From: Euryodendron excelsum
Taxonomy: Eukaryota > Streptophyta > Magnoliopsida > Ericales > Pentaphylacaceae
Assembly (NCBI GenBank): GCA_033060915.1
Contig: CM065387.1
Span: 45,003,501-45,067,500 of the forward strand
Length of the DNA stretch: 64,000 bases
Direction of reading: 5' to 3'
Part shown: positions 13,801 to 40,311 of the stretch, piece by piece
Layout of the letters: every line of letters starts with the position of its first letter
How positions within the stretch are numbered: the first letter of the stretch is position 1
Notes under the pieces: generated by a model
The model's input: the letters and a program-made list of their open reading frames with translations, nothing else
Told to the model about the DNA's origin: nothing
Databases searched by the model: none
Made by a program: the position numbers and the translations under genes

Positions 13801-14845
13801 CTTTCTATTTAAGGTGCTGTGGTTGGTTGGCATTATATCTCTTTAAAGGCTAGGATATTTTTGCCAGATTAATGCTTTTCTTTGTGGTACTAGTCTTCTC
13901 CTCTTGTTTCCTCTTTTTCCTAAGAACACATTCCGCCGTATGGAGCTGCTTTTGCCATGTAACCTGCTACTAACCCGTTTTTCGATGATTGGTGTTAATG
14001 GCCTTTGTTTTGTACGATACAAGTTACAACAGCTTTGTAAGGGAATTATGAATATGAATGACGTTTATCATCTGGCTACCTTATCATTGAGAACGTTACG
14101 GTTTGCAAAAATTAGCTATTTGTTGGCCCCTTGTTTCCCTGTTAAAAAATTTGGGCTTCAAATGCTTGAAGTATGAGGGTGCCACCTTGCATCCCCAACT
14201 GCATCCAGTATAATATTTTGATATTTGTCTGTGCAAAGCATCATTTTGCTCTCTCCAGACCTCCGGGTTGCTACAGCTTTAAGGAAATCTTGTGCTTGTT
14301 CAACAACGATAGAAAATTTCCGACTGAACTTTTTGATGATTCTATTTTTTAGATAATATAAATAGGAAATTGTTATAGAACCAGCTCATTACAACTCTTC
14401 CAAAGCTCTCCTCTCATGGGTTGCTCCCACCATATGTGAGAGAGGCCTGTGGCAGAGGATAAGAGAGCCGTGGAAATAACGGCTCCCTAAAGGTAAGTAA
14501 ATCGATGTTCTAGATGGTATCCAATTTCAGTGACTTTTCATCATTTCTTTTGTTGTTTCACACTTCTTAGAGCAGTAGTCATCCTATTTCCAAATAACCT
14601 GTCATCTTCTTTTTTCCAGTATAAAGGCATGTAACAAGTCCATCAAAAATTATATTTGGGGTTGTTGGGAGGTCGTCATTATTTTTAATGCTTTCATTGG
14701 ATGTTCTGTGAACCAAGGCACTTTCTCTATCATCATTTACATAGTGAATTCTTGAAGTCTTCAGTGTTAATAATTAGCGTGCATTTGTCTGCAGGTTCTT
14801 GACCTCAGCGTGGATCTAAGTGCTGCTAGTGCTGCAGAAGAATGA
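779..14845 (+). CDS. GDI: Rab GDP dissociation inhibitor (GDI), 13 exons, 444 aa
   Basis: Cytosolic protein that extracts GDP-bound, prenylated Rab GTPases from membranes and returns them to donor membranes in vesicle traffic. Exons: 779-865, 4004-4066, 4160-4243, 4334-4441, 4578-4750, 8650-8761, 8874-8954, 9058-9120, 9231-9332, 9654-9778, 11354-11564, 11646-11720, 14795-14845. All introns are GT-AG, and the joined 1335 nt stay in frame to TGA, giving 444 aa, the normal length of the family. Residues 5-21 ([17 protein letters not shown]) form the FAD-like N-terminal fold typical of GDI/REP. Residues 33-41 (MDRNDYYGG) match the Rab-binding conserved region 1, and 240-254 ([15 protein letters not shown]) match conserved region 3. 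The start is the only ATG that begins with the family N-terminus MDEEYDVI. No break or missing motif is seen, so the gene looks functional. A REP (Rab escort protein) is unlikely because REPs carry a long insert that is absent here. Confidence 0.97.
3398..3421. repeat. Poly-C run (24 C)
   Basis: Uninterrupted C homopolymer in GDI intron 1, followed by a short CT stretch. Its exact length is likely to be unreliable. Confidence 0.9.
3590..3870 (+). pseudogene. RTE-type non-LTR retrotransposon reverse-transcriptase fragment
   Basis: An open frame (ORF from 3583) reads [12 protein letters not shown], then [14 protein letters not shown], then [14 protein letters not shown] and HVQDEVHG. This matches the order of motifs in plant RTE-clade reverse transcriptase, where the second block ends GLHQGSALSPYLFALVMDEL and precedes the FADD catalytic box. 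Here the GLHQGS motif is changed to GVHQRF and the FADD box is lost just downstream, so it is a dead fragment. It sits in GDI intron 1 in the sense direction. Neither the 5' end nor a tail could be placed. Confidence 0.7.
5988..6019. repeat. (GA)n microsatellite
   Basis: Perfect GA dinucleotide run of about 16 units in GDI intron 5. Confidence 0.9.
6480..7880 (-). mobile_element. Degraded retrotransposon-like block A
   Basis: GC-richer than the surrounding intron and without an ORF. Read on the minus strand it has a promoter-like CCTCCTATAAATAAGAGG near 6672-6690, as in an LTR. Several short phrases occur in the same order in block B in intron 10, for example a GCCAAGGAGGTGTCAA-type phrase near 7597 and a GGCGATGACATGG-type phrase near 7845. 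It is probably an old LTR or TRIM-like element on the minus strand, but the ends could not be set and no duplication was found. Confidence 0.35.
7788..7819. repeat. Poly-G run (32 G)
   Basis: Uninterrupted G homopolymer in GDI intron 5, inside repeat block A. The apparent poly-Gly and poly-Pro ORFs across it are artefacts of the run. Confidence 0.9.
9779..11353 (+). other. GDI intron 10 (1.6 kb)
   Basis: Mostly occupied by repeat block B. The part nearest the 3' acceptor (11000-11353) is ordinary T-rich intron. Confidence 0.7.
9950..10960 (-). mobile_element. Degraded retrotransposon-like block B
   Basis: A GC-richer block without an ORF, with a minus-strand TATA-like ACCTATATAAAGGG near 10205-10218. 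It shares phrase order with block A in intron 5: a TGGCTGAGCTAAGAGATGTC-type phrase near 10632 and a TGGCGTCGATGTGG-type phrase near 10893. It is interpreted as a second, diverged member of the same family. Confidence 0.35.
12656..12668 (+). other. Candidate primer-binding site
   Basis: TGGTATTAGAACC lies 2 nt after the end of the left diverged repeat. It resembles the tRNA-iMet complementary site of plant LTR elements. Confidence 0.5.
13279..13742 (+). mobile_element. Nested LTR (solo or 3' LTR), 464 bp
   Basis: Begins TGATGTGG and ends CCTACATCA, so its ends are inverted (TGATGT/ACATCA) as in an LTR. A CTATAAATA box lies near 13430, followed by a CT-rich leader (13481-13730). The CT-rich stretch gives false ORFs in three frames. 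It is preceded by GCGGGG, which could be either a polypurine tract or part of an altered target site. No clean 5-bp duplication is visible. Confidence 0.55.
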
Positions 14846-15070
14846 GAAACCCTTTAGTTCGTTCGTGCGTGCATGCATGGAGTTGTGCTTTGTTCTTGCT
14901 TGCTAAATTCCTTGAGATATCATATGACATGTTTCTGCCGGGACTTGTTAATGAAAGTTAGCACGGATTTAACTTAAACTTGGATTTCTATTTTCACCAT
15001 ATAAGAGAACATCATACATAATGAATGTGTTGTTTGCATGCTTGTTGGTATCTGTGTGTAAAATTGCCGA
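14846..15070 (+). other. GDI 3' UTR (inferred)
   Basis: Non-coding sequence directly after the GDI stop, T-rich with several ATG-rich stretches. The poly(A) site cannot be placed exactly. Confidence 0.4.
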
Positions 15071-16380
15071 TGGCAACCGTGCGCGCATGTGGTTAGTTAA
15101 TGTTAAAGAGGGGAAAAAACTAATTGGGATCTTGGTTTAAGCCGTTTAATCACTGCATGGTGTTTGTTCTCATGCTAATCTATATGCACTCTGATTAATT
15201 TTCTCCATCGATTCGGTCAAAAGTAAGTCATTCAAAAACAAACATTTTGAATTGACAATTTTTCCCTTCGTATTATGTTAATATTTTCAAATGACTTGAA
15301 ACTCAATTTTGAATGAGTCACCTCATTATATTAAAATGTACCATAAGACCCATGCATGCAGCATACAGGCTTTTTAGTGGTCAGTTGCGGTCTTCACTTA
15401 TATTTTTAAAACTTGAGAGATCGTTACTTCTTGCTGTTATATATGGAGGCTCAATTCCATCATGATTCGATCCATATATGGATTAGGAATAACCGAACGA
15501 GAATGGCGGCGGCTGCAATTCGACTTCATGTATATATCTATTTGATGCTCTCGTCTCGTCCTGCAAGTTAATAGATGCTGCGCGCCCACATCATGATCGA
15601 TCAATGCATGCTAGTGCCCCACGCACTATCATTAATTCATCCGAATTCAATAGCCCTCCGTCAAATAAATCGGATTCCGGGGTCACACGTACCATATATG
15701 GAAAATCCTGACCCAAAAACAACATGCATGCGATCTCCTAAAGATTCAATTTCTCCGCGTGCATATATTTTTTTGACCAAAATCCATTTTATAAACATCG
15801 GAATCGTACTGTATTGATTCCACAATGTAATACCTCTAGAAAAAATAGCTAGGTTCTTTCCATTCTACCCGGTTCTTTAAGAAAGTTACTTCAATAACAA
15901 TCTTTTTCACAATTAAGAACCAAGGGCGTCGTCATTGAGATCCCAAATTTAAGTAAGACGAAGCGTGTAAGTACTGATGTTAATTTGTGGCACGTAGTAT
16001 ATATAAGAGTAGCTAGCAACGACCATGAGTAACTTGGAGGTCGTTCCAGTTATTGTCTCCCATCCCAACTTAGGTGGAAAGGCAATGTCTGACATAAAAT
16101 TGTATATTAACTATGAGAGGACTGTACAGTTGCTGCGAAGAAATGTTGCTAATCCAACACGTTAACTGGTTGTTCATACGTATCCAAAATGTGCGTACGT
16201 ACCCTAATTATGGTCGTATATATGAGTGTTCAACTAACAAGCAAAACATCATCTCCACCGATCACCATTCTTTTCTCTGCGAGTATTTCCCGCAGAGACC
16301 AGTTTTGGTTGGTATTGTTTCAAAATTCTCCTTTTCATTATTTTTTTTTTTGTGTTTCACAAAAAAAAAAAATTTAAAAA
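15071..16380. other. Intergenic spacer
   Basis: AT-rich sequence with no gene seen. A stretch at 16030-16065 (ACTTGGAGGTCGTTCCAG onward) has an inverted, imperfect copy near 17262-17304. Confidence 0.5.
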
Positions 16381-16796
16381 GTTTGAAAACACCATTGTTT
16401 TTTTTATATCGATTTTGTTTTCGTATAAAATTAGTATTCGAATATTCAAAAAATGGTTTAATATTATTTGTTAAAACTAGGTGTTTCCATATATATTTAT
16501 ACAAATATTTTCTGAATATAATGTACCACCCGAGTTTTCTGTATTAATTCTTATTTTTTTTATTTTTGAAAATAGAAAATAGTCAACATAATATCATTTG
16601 AAAAACTATTTTCTATTTTCAAAAATTGATACTGAAAACTCTGGTGGCAAATTATATTCGGAAACTATTTTTCAGAAAATATTTCTAGAAACACCTCATC
16701 AGTTTTGAGAAATAATATTAAATTATTTTTCTAAATTTTTTAATACTATTTTGTACAAAAACAAAAAATGATATAATAACCATGGTGTTTTCAAAC
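16381..16796. mobile_element. Fold-back MITE, 416 bp, nearly full-length hairpin
   Basis: The terminal repeats GTTTGAAAACACCAT (16381-16395) and ATGGTGTTTTCAAAC (16782-16796) are perfect inverses. The arms continue to match inward through TTTAATATTATTT, the GGTGTTTC phrase, AATATTTTCTGAA, and the ACCACC..AGTTTTC phrase, down to a small loop near 16580-16600. No protein is encoded; the 144-codon frame across it is chance. It is a non-autonomous DNA transposon, whose superfamily I cannot assign because the flanking duplication is unclear. Confidence 0.75.
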
Positions 16797-17297
16797 GCAC
16801 ACACAAAAACAGTTACCATATCATTAATTTAAATAATAACCATGATAAGCTCTCAGATAAAAAACACTACAAGCTCAGCAATATACTGAACAGACTCGAT
16901 TCGACCAGAGTCGCTAGCTGCTGCGTCGGATCATCTCACGGCTGGCTGATCCTTCGTGACGAGAAAACCAGCTTCCTTCTCTCTTGTAACCTTAATTTCC
17001 TTGGTTTTTACAGGGAATTAATACTCGCGGAGATGATCATGGTTTGCAAGTTGAATACAAAACCAACCAACCAACCATACCATTAAACTATGGTTATACA
17101 TGAATATATATGATCTGAGAGTGTGTTGGATTACCAAAGCTCGTTGTAATATTATCGTCGGATCGATCCATCTTGCAGCAGCAGCAGCAGCAGCAACAAC
17201 TGTGGTGTAGAGTCATTGTTGTGTACAATTAAGTTTGAATCGAAGCTTGCACTTTCCAATTTGGGAGACAGTAAGTGGACGGACCTCCAAGTCACCC

Positions 17298-17821
17298 ATG
17301 GCCGTCGCTACACAAGGATCAGCTATATGCTTTTATCTGGCACGGTCTCACACTGAGGAAGCTACTTTCTTGGAGATAAACAATGTACGTAGAATGGAAA
17401 GAGCCTGCTGGCTGGGGATCTTTTTCCTAGGCGGTTTGTCCGGGAGGATGGCATGCCCATCAGAGAAAGGGATGGTTTCGGATGCTACAAGACAGTAATG
17501 TTGTTTCGTGTTTATAATTAAGGTGGATTTCTGTAATACAATAGTATACGCCGAGATCAAAACCTTAGGCGCGATTGCTTGCTAATATTTTTGGGTGAAA
17601 AACACTTAATGTCGCTTTCCGGTCAGGATTTTCCCTAGCTAGCGTGACAAGAATTCAATTTATTTCACATATAATTATTGGCTGGCGTCGATCGGTATGG
17701 TGGTCATGATATGGGCATCTTTTACTTGCAGGACAAAGTCATTAAACAGCTACAAGAAGTCGAATTGGGGCGAATCCAACGACCGCTACGTTGCTCCAAA
17801 TCCATGGTAGAGACTGTATAG
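17298..17821 (+). other. Possible two-exon small gene (58 aa), unrecognised
   Basis: I do not recognise this. An ATG at 17298 opens a 29-codon stretch to 17384 (MAVATQGSAICFYLARSHTE...) that ends at AAT|GTACGT, a good donor. A good acceptor TTTACTTGCAG ends at 17731, and 17732-17821 continues in frame for 29 codons (DKVIKQLQEVELGRIQ...) to TAG. The block at 16900-17820 is GC-richer than the flanks. Without splicing, the first frame runs on to 17498. It could equally be a long non-coding RNA or chance. The second exon-like segment also has another open frame ending NDRYVAPNPW-stop. Confidence 0.2.
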
Positions 17822-18880
17822 CACTTATGGAAGGAAATTTTGTTCTTTTTATTTTTATTTTTATGTTGCGGTGTTTTTTTTTTTTTCTCTTTCCTTTTAA
17901 TTTAACTATTTCATGTTTTCTTAACAAGTAATTAATTGTCTCGATCGTAACATAATTTTCACTTCAAGAATGGCATGTTTAATTGTTGTATGGATATATT
18001 ATAGAGGGAGAGCAGTATATTTTGTTGCTCATTCCTTTAGAGGTGTATGTTCAATGGTACCATAGCAAATTAGCAATAGGCTGATATATCAATCTAAACT
18101 GTTTTGATTAATCCACGCATAATAATATGGCATGAAAAATTATAAATGAGGAGCCCATCTAATTAATGCTCACCACCGCTGATCGAGTCAAGATCAAAGA
18201 AATGGGATCAATTCCAATGGTTTCATGGAATGTCACGGAAAAAAAAAAAAAAAACTTTACCCAAGAATTTATGACATTAACCATGGACAAACAGGGGCAG
18301 ATATGCCAAGGAGCTAGTGGGGGCAGCCGCTTTCTAAACAACTTTTACTATTTCTGATCCTAAGTTGCAAATATATATTTTACTCTGACTAAATTTATTA
18401 ATCCCTCTCACTGAATATGATCAACTCTGTGTGTGAATCAAAAATTTAAAAATAAAAAAAAAAAAAAACCCTATGAGAAAAAAACAACGAAAATACTATT
18501 TTATTTTATTCTCTTTTTCTTCATATTTTTTTCTTAATAAATCCGAGTTTCAAAACACAACATAGTCTTGTAGCAAAAAGAAAAAATCATTAATTCTTTA
18601 TTATTTGACTGAATAAACAACACAATTCCAATTTCTAACTCTATTTGGGCACGCATAATAGAATAGCTAAATGAAAGCACCAACGTGCTAAAAGCAAGCG
18701 CAGAACAGCAAGAAACAGCTTCGTCCTACATCTACAACAACGAAGGATTCCCACACTTCACGTGGTAACACCCAACATCAAACGTAACAACATAATAATC
18801 CAAGTGTGGATATATGTCGAGGACTGAATAATTCAAGATAATTATTATCTCCTTATATTACATTCATCTTTTTCAATTAA
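17822..18880. other. Intergenic spacer
   Basis: AT-rich with A-runs (18240-18254, 18457-18468). No gene or element is recognised. Confidence 0.5.
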
Positions 18881-20820
18881 CTGCACAATGCCGCCATAAA
18901 CAAGCATTTTTCGGGGATGAGACTGCATGGTATGTTGAGCACTGCAGATAAAAGAAATCATATTAGTAGATTAAAAAATGAGACCATAACTGACAGAACT
19001 ACACAAAAAGAAAATCATCACTGCAAAGATAGTCTAGTACCTAAAGATGAATAAGTCAGTCTTCAAATTCATATGTGCTTTCAATGTACCCAATTTAATT
19101 TGCTTGTTTTCCACTTGTATGGCATGAGACAACCACCAAAGCACCTGCAGATACTACAAATTTTATTAGGATCATTATTTGAGAAGTGAGAGAGAACAAA
19201 AAAAAGGTGATTAAATACTTAAAAAAGTGAAGAAATTCATTTAAGCTATATTGCTGTTATTAAAGTTAGAATTTGGTAAAAGAGAACCCCGATATTGTAT
19301 CTTATTAGAAAATCACAATTCCAAAATGGAAAGACCAAAAGACTGATTCAGTTTGGCCCTATGAACCAAGATTGGTACATTTCAAATATTGACCATGCTT
19401 ATTGATCTAACTTAGCTGTTTGATCCAAGATTAACTATTCAGATAAACACAAAAGAAAGAAACAAAATTTTGCATTTGAAGTGGTAGCAAATGTCAAAGC
19501 AATTGAGGCATTTTTTTGGAAATGTCAAAGCAACATCATATTGAAACAGATTTTACTAAAATACAGGTTCATGCTAGGTCAGAAGTTCATTGATTTCAGG
19601 CCTTTTAATAAAAGAACAATCATCCTACACTTGCGTAATTGGTGAAACTGTTGTTCAGAAATAAATGTGAAGCAAGTTATTGGGCAAGCAATAAAAATGA
19701 TTTCATGATTTAAATTTGAAGCAGGTTACTCCTAAACACAATTTTAACATGGCCACTGTAGTACCTTTCAAAGTCAGCTAAACTCTGAAACAGATTTATG
19801 TAAAGTAAATGTTGCATGTCTCAAACTCAAAAGACTTGTACAGATAACAATATACCAAATTAATAGCATAAACAAGGCAGCTACCTCTAACAAACAGCAT
19901 TTAAAGCATAATTCAAAGCATTAAAAAATAGCATAAGCCCAAAAGTCTGCTTTCTTAATGCTTAGCATGGAAGAAATGAAGAACTATCTCAGAAATCCCA
20001 CAGCTTCAAATTTTGCCATCAATGAAGCAAATTATACAGAACAGATATACAAATATAACTCAATTTGAAATCAAATCACAAAAGAAACTAAACAACTCAT
20101 GTGAGTAAGTGTGTGTGCCCCAAAAGGAAGCTTCAAGAAGCATTATAAAAGATCTAATTTCAGCAAATTGATGTCAAGAACTAGCTCTGTTATACAAAAT
20201 TCTTTTATACTTTCAGCAAACTGATTTAATCTTTTCCACTAAGCAACCAAAATATTCCCAAAACTTTTCTAGGTGATTACACGGTGTAAACTAAAACCCA
20301 TCAAGATCAAAGGAAAAATGAATCGAAGATAGAAGAGAAAAAAAAAAAAAGCTAAATACCCTACAACTTCTTAAGCAAAGGGCCCAAAGAAATAGAGAAG
20401 AAAATTAATAGATTTCAAGAAACTCACAAAAAGGGCTCAAGAAGAGAAGTTTGAAGAGATCTGTTTGTGTGCTCAGAGACCCAAAGGGAAAGATCGCTGA
20501 CCGACAAATTCAATCCTAAAAACTGCAAAAGTTCAAAAGTGTAGATCTTACAAACCAAGATTTTAGAAGCCAAACCCTAATATGTTACAGATCAACAGAG
20601 TAAGAAATTCTAACCTCAAGCTTTTCGAGTAGGAACTTGCGGTTAACACCTTAGATGAAACTTGAATCAAAGACGGAAAAGAAGCTTGGATTGTCGCAGA
20701 CGGGGACAAAGATCTTGAAGAGCCAAACGAAAATCGAAGTGGCCTAATCGGGAATACAAAGAAGATTGGAGTTATTTTGTGCAATGGGGTTGTTGGGTTT
20801 GTTTAATTGTTGTTTAATTG
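18880..20820 (-). ncRNA. Candidate spliced minus-strand transcript, non-coding or tiny ORF
   Basis: On the minus strand the stretch from about 20820 looks like a transcript leader: pyrimidine-rich, with TGGGCT (site II type) just upstream at 20845-20850. Good splice signals follow: an acceptor TTTTGCAG near 20523, a donor AGG|GTATTT near 20362, an acceptor ATCTGCAG at 19148, a donor TTTAG|GTACTA at about 19038, and an acceptor TTATCTGCAG at about 18944. The exon at 20365-20522 has no ATG at all. The first ATG of the 19038-19147 exon opens only 14 codons (MPYKWKTSKLNWVH), and the last exon opens about 27 codons (MQSHPRK...). No family is recognised. It could be a long non-coding RNA, a micropeptide gene, or a pseudogene leader. 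Confidence 0.3.
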
Positions 20821-20829
20821 AGTGTTTAA

Positions 20830-38711
<17,882 letters not shown>

Positions 38712-40311
38712 AGTAGTATACTTGAACAAAATCCCACAAAAGCTGTCAACTAAATTGTTTATAGCAAGTTCTAGTGATACGGAAATGAATTTATTTCTTA
38801 AACCATAACTATTCGCAAGATTGGGTCAAAGCTTTGTCAGATGTCCCTATATGTTGTGCATGAGCCAAAGAAACAGGGCAAGGATGGCTGGAAACCAAGC
38901 AAGATTTTTGGGTTCGCATCAGGGGGTTGTTGGGCAACTTTTTTAATTCTTATAATGCGGATGAAACTGATAAAGAATCTTTTAATTAAATGGAGTGGGG
39001 AGCTTGTTAGGCTGCAAACTGCATATTATATGTAATTGTTCTTTTTCTTTTTTTTTTTTTTTTTTTCTCTCAGAGAGAAGAGAGAGAGGCTGTATTATGT
39101 TAAATTAGTCCTACTGAAACAGACTGTAGTTTGCCCATTTTTGAACAGGACTCGAATGGTTTTTATGTGGCTGTGTGGGTTCTGATTAGTTATCATAATG
39201 GCGATTGTTGGGGAATGTTTTTTTTTAAATTTGTTCTACAACTGTAGTCTCTCAAGTGCTTTTGACTTTTTCATGTTTCATCAAATTCATTCAGTTCAGG
39301 GCACTAGTTATAGCGGAGTGGGTTACCTAACCATCTTTTTAAATGAAATTCAAGATGTCAATTCTTCTATTGTTGTTAATTTTTCAGGGAAACAGGGAGG
39401 TGTTGGTCTCGTATGATTGCTTGGACGTTGAAAACAAAGTGTAAAACCACATTTGGTGGTATGGGAAATGGAAGCAGTAAACAATCCGAAATCTGAAAAT
39501 GAATGTGATGCGTGGTTCAAATACATTATGCAAATCAGATATGCGTAAGAAAATTATGATCCTTAAAAATAAGAATATGGAGCATTAGAATATTAGAATA
39601 CTTTCGCAATAATTGAAAAACTGGTGGCTAGACAATATTTAGAGACTTTAAAAAAATTACATATTAATGTTGAAAAATAAAGCTTTCAAAGCATGAAAAA
39701 TGAGTAGAAGCTATGAGAAGCATGTTTTTGGAGAGCTCTCAATATTTTCCAAGAGTATTTGACAAATTTCTTTAAACTGTGCTAGCATTTTTTGTGCTAG
39801 TATTTTTGAAATGTCTTAATAACATTTCCCACAAGTTTCTGTCTCAAAGTTCAAGGAGCTTCGCCTCTACTCCCAAAATATAGAAAATTTGTATAACCAT
39901 AACTGCAACTAGATTAAAGCGTATGCCCACGATATTTTAACTCCAAAACCAATGAGATGCAATAACTTTCACAAATATTTCGTTTTTTCATATAGCCCAG
40001 TACAAGGAAGGGTTTCCGCTTTTGTAAAGGCTTATTCCGTGTCCCAGAATATATGGAAGTACAATTTGGTATCCTGAAATACAAAGACAACTGTGCAAGA
40101 AAATCCTTTCAAGGAAAATATGACTTGCTATGAGTGTGTTTGAAATAGAGACTAATTCACAACTAAGCAGCCTTGCAACCCCCTTGCTGTTAGGAACATA
40201 TATCTCAATAAGTTCAGTATGGAATGAGATCAGCAGGCATGCAAGATTTTGGAGTGAGATCCATGCCCTGAGAGAGTGAGCAAGTTCAATATTTATGTCT
40301 CATCATCTCAT
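38712..40311. other. Convergent intergenic region of RIO2 and MLO
   Basis: Holds the RIO2 3' UTR (probably to about 39000-39400, with a T-run near 39048-39066) and the MLO 3' UTR (to the right). No gene, terminator-like structure or mobile element is recognised. Confidence 0.55.

Larger units (their letters stand above)
12460..14200 (+). mobile_element. Small LTR retroelement (TRIM-like), old and interrupted
   Basis: Two diverged direct repeats, about 12460-12653 and 14019-14200, share phrases in the same order: ACAAG..GCTTT.YAAGGG, a GAATGA phrase, TTTG.AAAAATTAG, TTTGTTGG, and TTGAAGTATGAGG.TG.CAC near the end. Directly after the left copy, at 12656-12668, is TGGTATTAGAACC, 11 of 13 identical to the usual plant primer-binding site TGGTATCAGAGCC (initiator Met tRNA). 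That order, LTR then PBS, fits a short non-autonomous LTR element. The internal part has no polyprotein. It is interrupted by a second LTR. Confidence 0.5.
11721..14794 (+). other. GDI intron 12 (3.1 kb)
   Basis: Last intron of GDI. It contains the small LTR element at 12460-14200 with a nested LTR at 13279-13742. The parts at 11721-12450 and 14210-14794 show no structure that I recognise. Confidence 0.75.

Noticed and set aside
16113..16547. 144-codon open frame, the longest Met-type frame in the 15-18 kb spacer apart from known exons
   Set aside because: Lies across the fold-back MITE and A/T-runs; Phe/Lys-rich composition without domains. Chance frame.
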